DNA of 64,000 nucleotides from Brackiella oedipodis DSM 13743 (GTDB lineage: Bacteria > Pseudomonadota > Gammaproteobacteria > Burkholderiales > Burkholderiaceae_B). Location: assembly GCF_000621025.1 (NCBI RefSeq), contig NZ_JHZJ01000010.1, forward strand, positions 1-64,000. Direction: 5' to 3'. Within the stretch, counting starts at the first letter, position 1; every line of letters starts with the position of its first letter. Below the pieces are notes generated by a model, which saw nothing but the letters and a program-made list of their open reading frames with translations, was not told the DNA's origin and made no database searches. A program made the translations under genes and the position numbers. Below are positions 56,903 through 64,000 of this stretch, in pieces.

Positions 56903-56932
56903 CAAAAAAAACGGCGTTAACGCCGCTTTTTT
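56903..56932. terminator. Bidirectional terminator, apaH / plsC-like
   Basis: Stem CGGCG / CGCCG (TTAA loop) flanked by eight A's and six T's. The plsC-like stop codon lies at its right edge. Confidence 0.88.
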
Positions 56933-57692
56933 AGTCTTGTTCAAGAATGGCTTGAATTTGCTGTTTGATTTTTTCACCCACCTCGGTGCGCGAGGCCTGC
57001 ACCTCCTGGTTATTTTTAGTGACCGGCTCCAAAAAGTGTGCAGTTACCGAAATATTGCGGCTGCTGAGTAAGACCCAAATATTATGTACTAGGGTTTGCT
57101 CACCTACAAATGCTACCAAACCACTGCGCTGATCATTGTGACGATAGACTAAGGCCACAGGTTGAATTTGTACCTTGGCCTGCAGAGGCGCTGACAACAG
57201 ACCGTGATGAATGTTGAGCATTCCAAAACCTTCACTCGTGGTGCCTTCTGGAAACAAGCCAATACAGTAATTTTGCGTTAAGAGGCGCTGCAATTGCTGA
57301 GCAATGGCAGAAACCACGTTACGATTGCCCCGCTCAATAAAAATCGTGCCTACCACCGCCACTAACCAACCGATAATCGGCCAATCACGAATCTCTTTTT
57401 TGGCGACAAATATAGTGTTACGAACGCTATTAAGAATAAAGACATCTACCCAGGAGACATGATTAGCGACCCACATCACGGATTCTTGGCGCACAGGTTG
57501 GCCGCGAATAATGATTTTGACGGCACAGCAATGCATCAACCATCGTGACCACCATGACACCATGGCATCTCGTTTTTGGCGATTAATAAGTGGCAAAACA
57601 GTGGCGGCTAAGCTGATCCCTAAAATTAGATGTAAAACCAATAAAATCACACGATAAGAAAATCGTAGTAATGCCATTACTGCGCCTGCCAT
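56931..57692 (-). CDS. Lysophospholipid acyltransferase (PlsC family)
   Basis: 253 residues from 57692. N-terminal membrane segment, catalytic NHVSWVD (NHx4D) and FPEGTTS motifs. It acylates 1-acyl-glycerol-3-phosphate or another lysolipid. Two starts are possible: 57692, or 57677, where the pyrC' stop and this ATG form TAATG; the latter is 5 residues shorter. Last gene of the leftward pyrimidine operon. Confidence 0.9.
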   Translation of the reverse strand: MAGAVMALLRFSYRVILLVLHLILGISLAATVLPLINRQKRDAMVSWWSRWLMHCCAVKIIIRGQPVRQESVMWVANHVSWVDVFILNSVRNTIFVAKKEIRDWPIIGWLVAVVGTIFIERGNRNVVSAIAQQLQRLLTQNYCIGLFPEGTTSEGFGMLNIHHGLLSAPLQAKVQIQPVALVYRHNDQRSGLVAFVGEQTLVHNIWVLLSSRNISVTAHFLEPVTKNNQEVQASRTEVGEKIKQQIQAILEQD

Positions 57693-58963
57693 AAAATACG
57701 CCCACCCACAATGGTTGTCTGCACTCTACCTGGTAATTCATAGCCATAAAACGGCGTATGTACACTACGACTGTGTAGGTTCTGAGCATTCACAGACCAG
57801 TGGCATGAAGGATCAAACAAAACCAGATTGGCTAAAGAGCCCGGGCTTAATTGCCCTATCGGTGCTAACTCTGGCGTACCCCGACGTAGCACTGACGCTG
57901 GATTAGCGGTAATGGTTCGTAAGGCTTGCAACACCGGAACTTGTGCTTGCTGTGACCACTTATGTACTGCAGAAAGCAACAGTTCAGCACCCACTGCACC
58001 AGCTTGAGCTTCGGCAAATGGCAGATTTTTATACTCGTCAGCAATCGCGGTATGGTCAGAGCAAATGGCATCGATCGTACCATCCAATAGCCCTGCCCGA
58101 ATGGCTTGTCGATCTGCATCAGAACGCAATGGCGGGTCTAATCTAAAATCGCTATTGAAATAGCCAATATCAATATCAATAAAGTGCAGTTGATTGATAG
58201 AAACATCGGCACTCACCGATAAACCTGACGCTTTGGCTTGACGGATCAACTCAATGCCTTCTGCACTCGAAACGCGACAAATATGAATATGAATATCAGC
58301 ATTGCGCTGTAACTCAAAAATACTATGTAAGGCAATCGTTTCGGCCTGAGTCGGTACACCTTGTAACCCTAAACGTGTAGCAAACGCGCCACTTGCCGCC
58401 ACGCCCTCGGATAAAGATCGCTCCAGAGGACGCAACCATAAGCTGTATTGATAACTACTGGCATATTGCATGCAATTATTTAATACGGCTAAATCCGGTA
58501 AGGCCTTATCTGCTTGAGAAAAAGCCACACAACCGGCTTGATGCAACTTACCCATTTCGGTGATTTTTTGTTCTTGCAGGCTTTTGGTTAGTGCACCTAA
58601 AGGATACACTTGGGCTTGTTGTAATAATTGCGTACGACGTTTGAGCATCTCTACGAGTATCGGCTCATCCAATACGGGTGTCGTATCCGGTGGTAAAACC
58701 ATACTCGTGATACCACCTGCTAAGGCGGCACGCATCTCTGTCGATAAGGTAGTGGTCTCTTGAGAACTTTCATTGAGGCGCAAAGCCAGATCGACTAAAC
58801 CCGGCAAAACCCACAAATGACTAGCGTCGATGACCTCGTCGGGGGTGAAATCAGGCACGTGTTCGAGCGCTAAAATACGTCCACCCGCAATGCACACATC
58901 GGTTTGCTTATCTAAATTAGTGTTTGGGTCTAGCACCCTACCATTTTTAATTAGTATTTTCAT
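57677..58963 (-). CDS. pyrC': Inactive dihydroorotase-like protein PyrC'
   Basis: 428 residues with the dihydroorotase fold. At the site that should read DxHxHxR (metal-binding histidines) it has D58-L-A60-L-R62-L-N64, so both histidines are lost. This is the noncatalytic PyrC' (PyrX) known from Pseudomonas, which is needed to assemble the aspartate transcarbamoylase. It overlaps pyrB by 4 bp. An active dihydroorotase must be encoded elsewhere. Confidence 0.9.
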   Translation of the reverse strand: MKILIKNGRVLDPNTNLDKQTDVCIAGGRILALEHVPDFTPDEVIDASHLWVLPGLVDLALRLNESSQETTTLSTEMRAALAGGITSMVLPPDTTPVLDEPILVEMLKRRTQLLQQAQVYPLGALTKSLQEQKITEMGKLHQAGCVAFSQADKALPDLAVLNNCMQYASSYQYSLWLRPLERSLSEGVAASGAFATRLGLQGVPTQAETIALHSIFELQRNADIHIHICRVSSAEGIELIRQAKASGLSVSADVSINQLHFIDIDIGYFNSDFRLDPPLRSDADRQAIRAGLLDGTIDAICSDHTAIADEYKNLPFAEAQAGAVGAELLLSAVHKWSQQAQVPVLQALRTITANPASVLRRGTPELAPIGQLSPGSLANLVLFDPSCHWSVNAQNLHSRSVHTPFYGYELPGRVQTTIVGGRILWQAQ

Positions 58964-59913
58964 TGACTGGCTCCAGCGACAATGCTCATGACTGCCATAC
59001 GAACAGCAATCCCAAATGTCACTTGATTAAGAATCACGGCTTGCGGTCCATCGGCCACTTCAGAGGCAATCTCAACCCCACGGTTCATAGGACCTGGATG
59101 CATGACAATGGCATCGGGTTTGGCTAACTGTAGCTTTTGGGCAGTGAGACCATATTGTTTGAAGTACTCTGCCGCTGACGGTAACAAAGCACCTTGCATT
59201 CTTTCATTTTGTAGGCGCAACATGATGACCACATCGACGTCCTTAAGGCCCTCGTTCATATCGGTGTAAATTTGCACCCCCAACTCTGCCATATCTGCAG
59301 GCAACAATGTCCGTGGTCCGATGGCACGAATTTCGGGGACACCTAAGGTCGATAGGGCGTGAATGTCTGAACGTGCCACCCTTGAGTGCACAATATCCCC
59401 CACGATAGCGACACGTAAATTGTGAAATTCTTTTTTGTAGTGACGGATGGTATACATATCCAACAAAGCCTGCGTTGGATGGGCGTGACGACCGTCACCG
59501 GCATTCACCACATGCACACCTGGTTGCACATGCTGAGCAATGAGATACGGTGCACCACTGGCTTGATGCCTGACGACAAAGACATCGGCTTGCATGGCCG
59601 TCAGATTGCTAATTGTATCTAGCAAGGTTTCACCCTTGGCCGTTGAGGAAGCGTTGATATTGAGGTTATAGACGTCAGCCGATAAACGTTTCGCAGCGAT
59701 TTCAAAGGTTGTGCGGGTACGGGTGGAATTCTCAAAAAACAGATTAAACACACTTTTACCGCGCAACAAAGGCACCTTCTTGATGTCCCTATCCGCTAAA
59801 GGCACAAAACTTTCTGCCGTGTGTAAAATTTGCTCGATAATACGCCGTGGCAGGCCTTCGGTGCTTAATAGGTGTGTGAGTTCACCATCCTTGTTTAATT
59901 GTGGATTATGCAC
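58960..59913 (-). CDS. pyrB: Aspartate carbamoyltransferase catalytic chain
   Basis: 317 residues. [12 protein letters not shown] (carbamoyl phosphate site), [16 protein letters not shown] and MHPGPMNRG. First committed step of pyrimidine synthesis. It begins right at the pyrR stop (59913/59914) and overlaps pyrC' by 4 bp, so the three are one unit. Confidence 0.96.
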   Translation of the reverse strand: MHNPQLNKDGELTHLLSTEGLPRRIIEQILHTAESFVPLADRDIKKVPLLRGKSVFNLFFENSTRTRTTFEIAAKRLSADVYNLNINASSTAKGETLLDTISNLTAMQADVFVVRHQASGAPYLIAQHVQPGVHVVNAGDGRHAHPTQALLDMYTIRHYKKEFHNLRVAIVGDIVHSRVARSDIHALSTLGVPEIRAIGPRTLLPADMAELGVQIYTDMNEGLKDVDVVIMLRLQNERMQGALLPSAAEYFKQYGLTAQKLQLAKPDAIVMHPGPMNRGVEIASEVADGPQAVILNQVTFGIAVRMAVMSIVAGASQ

Positions 59914-60429
59914 TTAAGCGACCTCTTTTAAAGTGATGTCGAAGATATGTTGTTGATTTTGTTGTAACTCAAAATAGCGATGCGCTGGGAGCTCAAAAAC
60001 ACCGCCGCAAACATCCGCCTGTATCGGTAATTGACGACCACCGCGATCGATAAGCACCGCAAGATTAATCGTTTGGGGCCGACCATAATCAAACAACTCA
60101 TTGATGGCAGCGCGCACACTGCGACCGGTATACAAAATATCGTCAATCAGGATTAAATGTTTATGTTCAAGATCGAAATTGATTTGGCTGGGCGCCACCT
60201 GGCTATGCAAACCGATTTTGTGGAAATCGTCGCGATAAAAACTGGTATTAATAAAGCCGAGTGGAGTGCTGATTTGAAGGTCTTGTTGTAAGCGTTGCGC
60301 AAGCCAAGCGCCGCCTGAATAAATGCCAATTAAATGCGTGTCTTGGGGGGAGTACTTGTGCAGAAGGTCGGCAACCCCTTGCTTGAAGTGCTGATATAAA
60401 TCCTCTGCCTTAGGAATCACATGATCCAT
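59914..60429 (-). CDS. pyrR: Pyrimidine operon regulator PyrR / UPRTase
   Basis: 171 residues. PRPP motif LILIDDILYTGRSVRAA. In Gram-positives PyrR attenuates pyr mRNA; in Pseudomonas it adjoins pyrB with a regulatory role. The length and the intact PRPP loop support uracil phosphoribosyltransferase activity. No clear antiterminator is seen in the 57 bp before it. Confidence 0.93.
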   Translation of the reverse strand: MDHVIPKAEDLYQHFKQGVADLLHKYSPQDTHLIGIYSGGAWLAQRLQQDLQISTPLGFINTSFYRDDFHKIGLHSQVAPSQINFDLEHKHLILIDDILYTGRSVRAAINELFDYGRPQTINLAVLIDRGGRQLPIQADVCGGVFELPAHRYFELQQNQQHIFDITLKEVA

Positions 60430-60486
60430 TGTCTCAGTCCATATCCATTGAATACAGGCAATGATTTTAACACTCTGTCACCAATA

Positions 60487-60882
60487 CTAGGAGAGTGTAT
60501 CCAAATAGCGTTGCAAAATAATAGCCGCCGCAGCGGCATCATCGACGTTTTTGTAACCTTGGATAGTTTGTGCCTGCAAACTAGAATAACGCTCATCCAC
60601 CATTTGCACCGGATAATCAAAACGGCCTTGAATTTGATTTGCAAACCTTTGCGCTTGACGTGTGGTTAATTGCTCTTTGCCCTCGGCATCTAAGGGCAGG
60701 CCGACAATCACCAAATCCGGTTGCCAGGTCTGTAATTCTTGCTCCACTAATTGTAGACGCCGCGCTTTAGTTTCGGATTTAAGGACTTTAAGGGGACGAG
60801 CTTCTTTGAGGATGGAGTCACCAATAGCCACACCGATTTTTTTGAGACCAAAATCAAAGGCTAAAAAAGTTTGCTCAAGCAT
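60487..60882 (-). CDS. ruvX: Holliday junction resolvase-like RuvX (YqgF)
   Basis: 131 residues from the ATG at 60882. RNase H fold: LAFDFGLKKIGVAIGD, VGLPLD, and VDERYSSLQAQ. It acts in pre-16S 5' end processing and possibly DNA repair. It overlaps algH by 8 bp; a longer start at 60915 is unlikely. Confidence 0.95.
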   Translation of the reverse strand: MLEQTFLAFDFGLKKIGVAIGDSILKEARPLKVLKSETKARRLQLVEQELQTWQPDLVIVGLPLDAEGKEQLTTRQAQRFANQIQGRFDYPVQMVDERYSSLQAQTIQGYKNVDDAAAAAIILQRYLDTLS

Positions 60883-61450
60883 GGCCAGAGACGTCGCTAA
60901 GTTGGGCAGGATCAATCCCCATCAGATTAAGTACGGCCTTGTAGCGTGCGGGAATTGGCGTCTCAAAGATAATGCGATCCTCGGCGGGTAAGGTCAACCA
61001 ACTATTCTCAGCCAGTTCAAGTTCGAGTTGCCCCTTAGACCAGCCCGCATAACCCAGACAAATCAAATATTGCTCTGGGCCTTGATGGGTCGCGATGTCT
61101 TCGAGGATGTCACTGGAGGTCGTGATACCTAGGCGCTGGTTGCTAATGGTCGAACGATAGTGTTGCGCGGCGTCGAGTTTGTGTAAGACAAACCCGTGAT
61201 TGAGCTCGACCGGGCCACCAAAAAACACCATTTGCTCAGAAAGACTAACGCTATCTTGCTCACTTTTGAGTAATTCGTTGGCGCTGATATTGGTCGGCCG
61301 ATTGATAATTAAACCAAAAGCGCCTTCTGGCGAGTGCTCACAAACATACACCACCGCCCCATCAAATAGGTCTGAGTGCATGCCAGGCATGGCCAGCAAA
61401 AAATGGTGGTTTAAACTGGTGAAGTGAGGTTGATAAGTACTATGTGCCAT
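60875..61450 (-). CDS. algH: YqgE/AlgH family protein
   Basis: 191 residues. Typical GMHSDLFDGAVVYVCEHSPEGAFGLIIN and GGPVELNHGFVLH. No defined biochemical role; often paired with ruvX, as here (8-bp overlap). Confidence 0.94.
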   Translation of the reverse strand: MAHSTYQPHFTSLNHHFLLAMPGMHSDLFDGAVVYVCEHSPEGAFGLIINRPTNISANELLKSEQDSVSLSEQMVFFGGPVELNHGFVLHKLDAAQHYRSTISNQRLGITTSSDILEDIATHQGPEQYLICLGYAGWSKGQLELELAENSWLTLPAEDRIIFETPIPARYKAVLNLMGIDPAQLSDVSGHA

Positions 61451-61487
61451 ACAACATCCACACGGTAGAGACGGTCAATGACAGGCC

Positions 61488-61652
61488 TTAGATGGCCATC
61501 ATTTCAAAATCTTCTTTGCGCGCACCACATTCTGGACAGGTCCAGTCAGCAGGCACGTCTTCCCACTTAGTGCCCGGCGGGATCCCCTCCTCGGGACAGC
61601 CGAGCTCCTCGTCATAGACCCAGCCACAAATAATACACATCCATGTTCTCAT
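61488..61652 (-). CDS. Rubredoxin
   Basis: 54 residues, too short to be listed by many finders. Start MRTWMCIICGWVYDEE; second pair in WTCPECGARKEDF. CxxC twice binds one iron. Electron transfer protein. It opens the leftward algH-ruvX-pyrR-pyrB-pyrC'-plsC run. Reverse neighbours ThiD-like, thiE and hemL are a familiar grouping in the Alcaligenaceae. Confidence 0.96.
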   Translation of the reverse strand: MRTWMCIICGWVYDEELGCPEEGIPPGTKWEDVPADWTCPECGARKEDFEMMAI

Positions 61653-61691
61653 ATAAATCTCATTTAATTAATACGTAATACACCAACTTCT

Positions 61692-61697
61692 ATTATA
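61692..61697 (-). promoter_or_regulatory. Candidate -10 box for rubredoxin operon
   Basis: Perfect TATAAT on the minus strand, about 40 bp before the rubredoxin start. The -35 at 17 bp is poor (CGGCAT). Confidence 0.45.
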
Positions 61698-61799
61698 AAA
61701 CGTTAGCTTTATTCATGCCGTGCTAACACTTTATGTAGTTTTATCAAGCTGAAAAGACTAAAATTTAATTTTGTGATGGTTAAAGAAAATTCAAGTACT

Positions 61800-62609
61800 A
61801 TGCCTCATACTGTACCTGTGGTCATGACGTTTAATTTGTTTGATCCTGTCGGGCGTGCTTGGTTACCCGCCGAAGCGGCTGACATCATCCACCAAGGTTG
61901 CCAGCCCTTAAGCGTCTTAACCGCCTTATCCAACCAAGACTCCAGTGGGCTTGAAGACCTCACGCCCATAGAAAGTGAATGGATGGAGGACCAAGCCCGT
62001 TGTCTGCTCGAAGACATACCCCCAGACATCTTTAAGGTCAGCGGTCTCTTTGATCCCAGCACATGTGGCACGGTGGCTAAGATCCTCATGGACTACGAAA
62101 CTATACCCGCCGTCGTCGTCATCAATCCCGCCTTTTTGGCACAGCTAGAGGATCAAGACGAAGATAATGAGCTCACCGTCACCGGGGTTATGCATTTAGT
62201 GGCGCCCTTGGCCAAATATGTCGTCATCAATGGCCGCTACATTGAACCATGGCTACCCAGTGACTACAGTATCGACGAATACCTCGAGTCACTTTTCGAA
62301 AACGGTGTGCAATACACCGTGGTGCTTGGTGCCAGTAAAGACTCCTTTGCCGAGAATTATATATGTGAGTCCAATGGCCGCCAGTATACATTGCCAAGCC
62401 TCCCTAGCCATTTAAATCACGTCGAAAACACCGATATTTTTTCTACGATTTTTTGTTGTCAACTATTACACACCGAGGATGTCCTACAAGCGGCCAAATA
62501 CAGTCTGCATCAGGTGCGTAACATGCAAGAAAAAGCTTTTAGTTTGGGTATGGGACGGGCTCAACCCAAACGTCAAGTCACGTTGCCAACGCCTAAGGAG
62601 AACCCATGA
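61800..62609 (+). CDS. Degenerate ThiD-like (HMP-P kinase fold) protein
   Basis: 269 residues from the ATG at 61800, picked because MPHTVPVVMTF lines up with ThiD starts; a start at 61776 is possible. The pattern of ThiD is plain: SVLTALSNQDSSGL, then QARCLLEDIPPDIFKVSGLF, and VVVINP. But the substrate loop (usually AGSDPSGGAG) reads FNLFDPVGRAW, and the C-terminal anion-hole and base motif (usually HGTGC) reads DIFSTIFCC at 212-220. It is thus unlikely to be a working kinase. It overlaps thiE by 4 bp, so it is kept and co-translated. Confidence 0.72.
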   Translation: MPHTVPVVMTFNLFDPVGRAWLPAEAADIIHQGCQPLSVLTALSNQDSSGLEDLTPIESEWMEDQARCLLEDIPPDIFKVSGLFDPSTCGTVAKILMDYETIPAVVVINPAFLAQLEDQDEDNELTVTGVMHLVAPLAKYVVINGRYIEPWLPSDYSIDEYLESLFENGVQYTVVLGASKDSFAENYICESNGRQYTLPSLPSHLNHVENTDIFSTIFCCQLLHTEDVLQAAKYSLHQVRNMQEKAFSLGMGRAQPKRQVTLPTPKENP

Positions 62610-63280
62610 CAACCACTGCCCTTACCCTACCTCAGGGCTTGTATGGCATTACACCTGACTGGCAAGATTTTACGCGCCTCAAAGCAGCCGTCGAGCAAGC
62701 CTGCAAGGGCGGCATGAAAATCCTCCAATGGCGCCAAAAACATCTGTCTTTTGAGCAATCCTTGCAGTTAGCGCCGCAGATGCGTGAGCTTTGCCATCGC
62801 CATGGCTGTCTGTTTATTGTTAATGACTCCTTGGAACTCGCACTCCAGTGCCAAGCCGATGGTGTGCACCTGGGTCGTGACGATGATGACCTCAAAACCG
62901 TGCGTCAGCGTTTACAGCAATTACAGCGCTCGATGCTAGTAGGAGTGAGTTGTTATAATGAACTTGAGTCCGCCAAACAAGCCGCTGCTATGGGCGCTGA
63001 CTACATGGCTTTTGGGGCTGTCTATCCGTCTAGCACGAAACCCAATGCGACTCATGCTGAGTTGCGTTTATTTACCGAGCTCAAAGCCTATCTAGACCAG
63101 AAATATCCTCCGCAAGCCGCTCATAAGCGCCCCGCTATCTGCGCCATTGGTGGCATCACCAGCGCCAATGCCGCTGCCGTGGTGGCGGCTGGCGCTGACT
63201 GCCTTGCCGTGATTACCGGACTTTTTGAAACCGAGCAAATCCAAACGACCGCTCGTTTTTTTAGTGACTTATATAACTAA
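62606..63280 (+). CDS. thiE: Thiamine-phosphate synthase
   Basis: 224 residues. Joins HMP-PP and HET-P. LQWRQKHLS near 38-46, FIVNDSLELALQCQADGVHLG, and AIGGITSANAAAVVAAGADCLAVI. Length is usual. No TPP riboswitch precedes it; it is coupled to the ThiD-like gene by ATGA. Confidence 0.94.
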   Translation: MTTTALTLPQGLYGITPDWQDFTRLKAAVEQACKGGMKILQWRQKHLSFEQSLQLAPQMRELCHRHGCLFIVNDSLELALQCQADGVHLGRDDDDLKTVRQRLQQLQRSMLVGVSCYNELESAKQAAAMGADYMAFGAVYPSSTKPNATHAELRLFTELKAYLDQKYPPQAAHKRPAICAIGGITSANAAAVVAAGADCLAVITGLFETEQIQTTARFFSDLYN

Positions 63281-63292
63281 GCAAGAGATTTT

Positions 63293-64000
63293 ATGTCAAG
63301 CAATCAAGCCTTATTTGAACGCGCCCAACACTCTATTCCTGGCGGCGTCAATTCCCCAGTCCGTGCCTTTAAATCTGTCGGAGGCACTCCACGTTTTATT
63401 AGTAAAGCCCAAGGTCCCTATATTTGGGATACCGAGGGCACCCAGTACATTGACTATTTAGGGTCGTGGGGGCCTGCGATTGTGGGCCACAGCCACCCTG
63501 AGGTGGTTGAAGCAGTACAAGCAGCAGCCGCCAAAGGCTTATCTTTTGGTGCCCCTACCGAAGGCGAGATTTTGATTGCAGAGACCATTTGTCAGCGTCT
63601 GCCATCGATTGAAAAAATTCGTCTCGTCAGTTCCGGTACCGAAGCCACGATGAGTGCGATTCGCCTAGCACGCGGGGCAACCAATCGTCGCAAAATTATT
63701 AAATTTGAAGGCTGCTATCATGGTCATGCGGACAGCCTATTAGTAAAAGCGGGCTCAGGCCTACTGACGTTTGGTAACCCAACATCGGCAGGCGTACCCG
63801 AGGAGTTCATCACCCACACTATCGTGCTTGAGTACAACAACCTTGAGCAAGTTGAACAAAGCTTTGCCGAATTGGGTTCGGATATTGCCTGCGTTATCGT
63901 CGAACCTGTCGCCGGCAATATGAATTTAATCAAACCTAAGGCTGGCTTTTTAGAGGGCTTGCGACGCCTGTGCGATGCCCATGGAGCGCTCTTAATTTTT
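63293..64000 (+). CDS. hemL: Glutamate-1-semialdehyde aminomutase, 5' part
   Basis: The window cuts it after 236 codons. Start [26 protein letters not shown] is the family signature; [18 protein letters not shown] and [19 protein letters not shown] follow. The PLP lysine lies beyond the window. It makes 5-aminolevulinate from the HemA product. It lies 12 bp after thiE. Confidence 0.97.
   Translation, partial: MSSNQALFERAQHSIPGGVNSPVRAFKSVGGTPRFISKAQGPYIWDTEGTQYIDYLGSWGPAIVGHSHPEVVEAVQAAAAKGLSFGAPTEGEILIAETICQRLPSIEKIRLVSSGTEATMSAIRLARGATNRRKIIKFEGCYHGHADSLLVKAGSGLLTFGNPTSAGVPEEFITHTIVLEYNNLEQVEQSFAELGSDIACVIVEPVAGNMNLIKPKAGFLEGLRRLCDAHGALLIF

Noticed and set aside
61653-61799. TPP riboswitch before the ThiD-like/thiE pair
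   Set aside because: No CTGAGA or similar THI-box core is present.
1-64000. CRISPR array, prophage, transposase or toxin-antitoxin pair
   Set aside because: No regularly spaced repeats, no phage or transposase domains and no small paired frames with such motifs were seen.

Overview
The window looks like a chromosomal segment of a betaproteobacterium, most likely of the order Burkholderiales and close to the Alcaligenaceae. Base composition is only moderate in GC, with AT-rich intergenic regions. The placement rests on remembered family-level gene orders: rubredoxin, ThiD-like, thiE, hemL; aroQ, accB, accC, prmA, DUF3426, sugar kinase; rplM, rpsI, argC, erpA, anmK, tyrS. It also rests on an rRNA leader with boxA followed by a GATAAGTGTGGGC block. 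Genus is not resolvable by eye. Nearly all of the window is core genome. I see no insertion sequence, prophage, CRISPR array or conjugative element.

Layout. 1-680: leader and tandem promoters of an rRNA operon that reads leftward out of the window. 681-5925: an EI24 membrane protein, then a leftward block hemA, prfA, prmC, grxD, ubiX (haem, translation termination, Fe-S, ubiquinone). 6198-10451: tRNA-Phe, a two-component system and an ArnT-like lipid A glycosyltransferase. 10570-23480: the most accessory-like part. It holds a zinc metallopeptidase, a Baeyer-Villiger-type monooxygenase with an alpha/beta hydrolase, a 5-oxoprolinase-type operon (PxpA, fused PxpB-PxpC, fused biotin carboxylase-BCCP), pyruvate oxidase PoxB, and a YrbL-like/solute-binding-like/DUF805/YddG group. 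23934-29617: leftward tyrS, PEBP, glyA, nrdR, ribD, ribE, tRNA-Ser. 29719-34271: anmK, erpA, DUF6776, argC, rpsI, rplM. 34621-43357: pmbA, darP, carboxylesterase, a Pat-type acetyltransferase, gltX, a T/S/K-rich histone-like protein, yggT. 43402-49205: sugar kinase, DUF3426, prmA, accC, accB, aroQ, tlpA. 49330-56881: mpl, a YqiA-like esterase, an RNB exoribonuclease, aroE, a broken mtgA, lptG, apaH. 56931-61652: leftward rubredoxin, algH, ruvX, pyrR, pyrB, pyrC', plsC. 61800-64000: a degenerate ThiD-like gene, thiE and the 5' part of hemL.

Functionally the window joins tetrapyrrole synthesis (hemA, hemL), riboflavin (ribD, ribE), thiamine (thiE and a ThiD relative), fatty acid initiation (accB, accC), cell wall and envelope (mpl, anmK, mtgA remnant, lptG, ArnT, PlsC), pyrimidine synthesis and control (pyrR, pyrB, pyrC') and translation (prfA, prmC, gltX, tyrS, rplM, rpsI, prmA, darP).

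The points most worth a second look are: a biotin-dependent urea-carboxylase-like operon with no allophanate hydrolase (14307-18452); an in-frame deletion plus stop in mtgA (54493-54495); several enzyme homologues that have lost catalytic motifs (pyrC' at 57677-58963, ThiD-like at 61800-62609, the CoA-ligase part of Pat at 37376-39817); an A-A mismatch in the tRNA-Phe acceptor stem; and a signal-less solute-binding-like protein overlapping a YrbL-family gene. No wholly new system is proven here; the carboxylase operon is the best candidate for unassigned chemistry.
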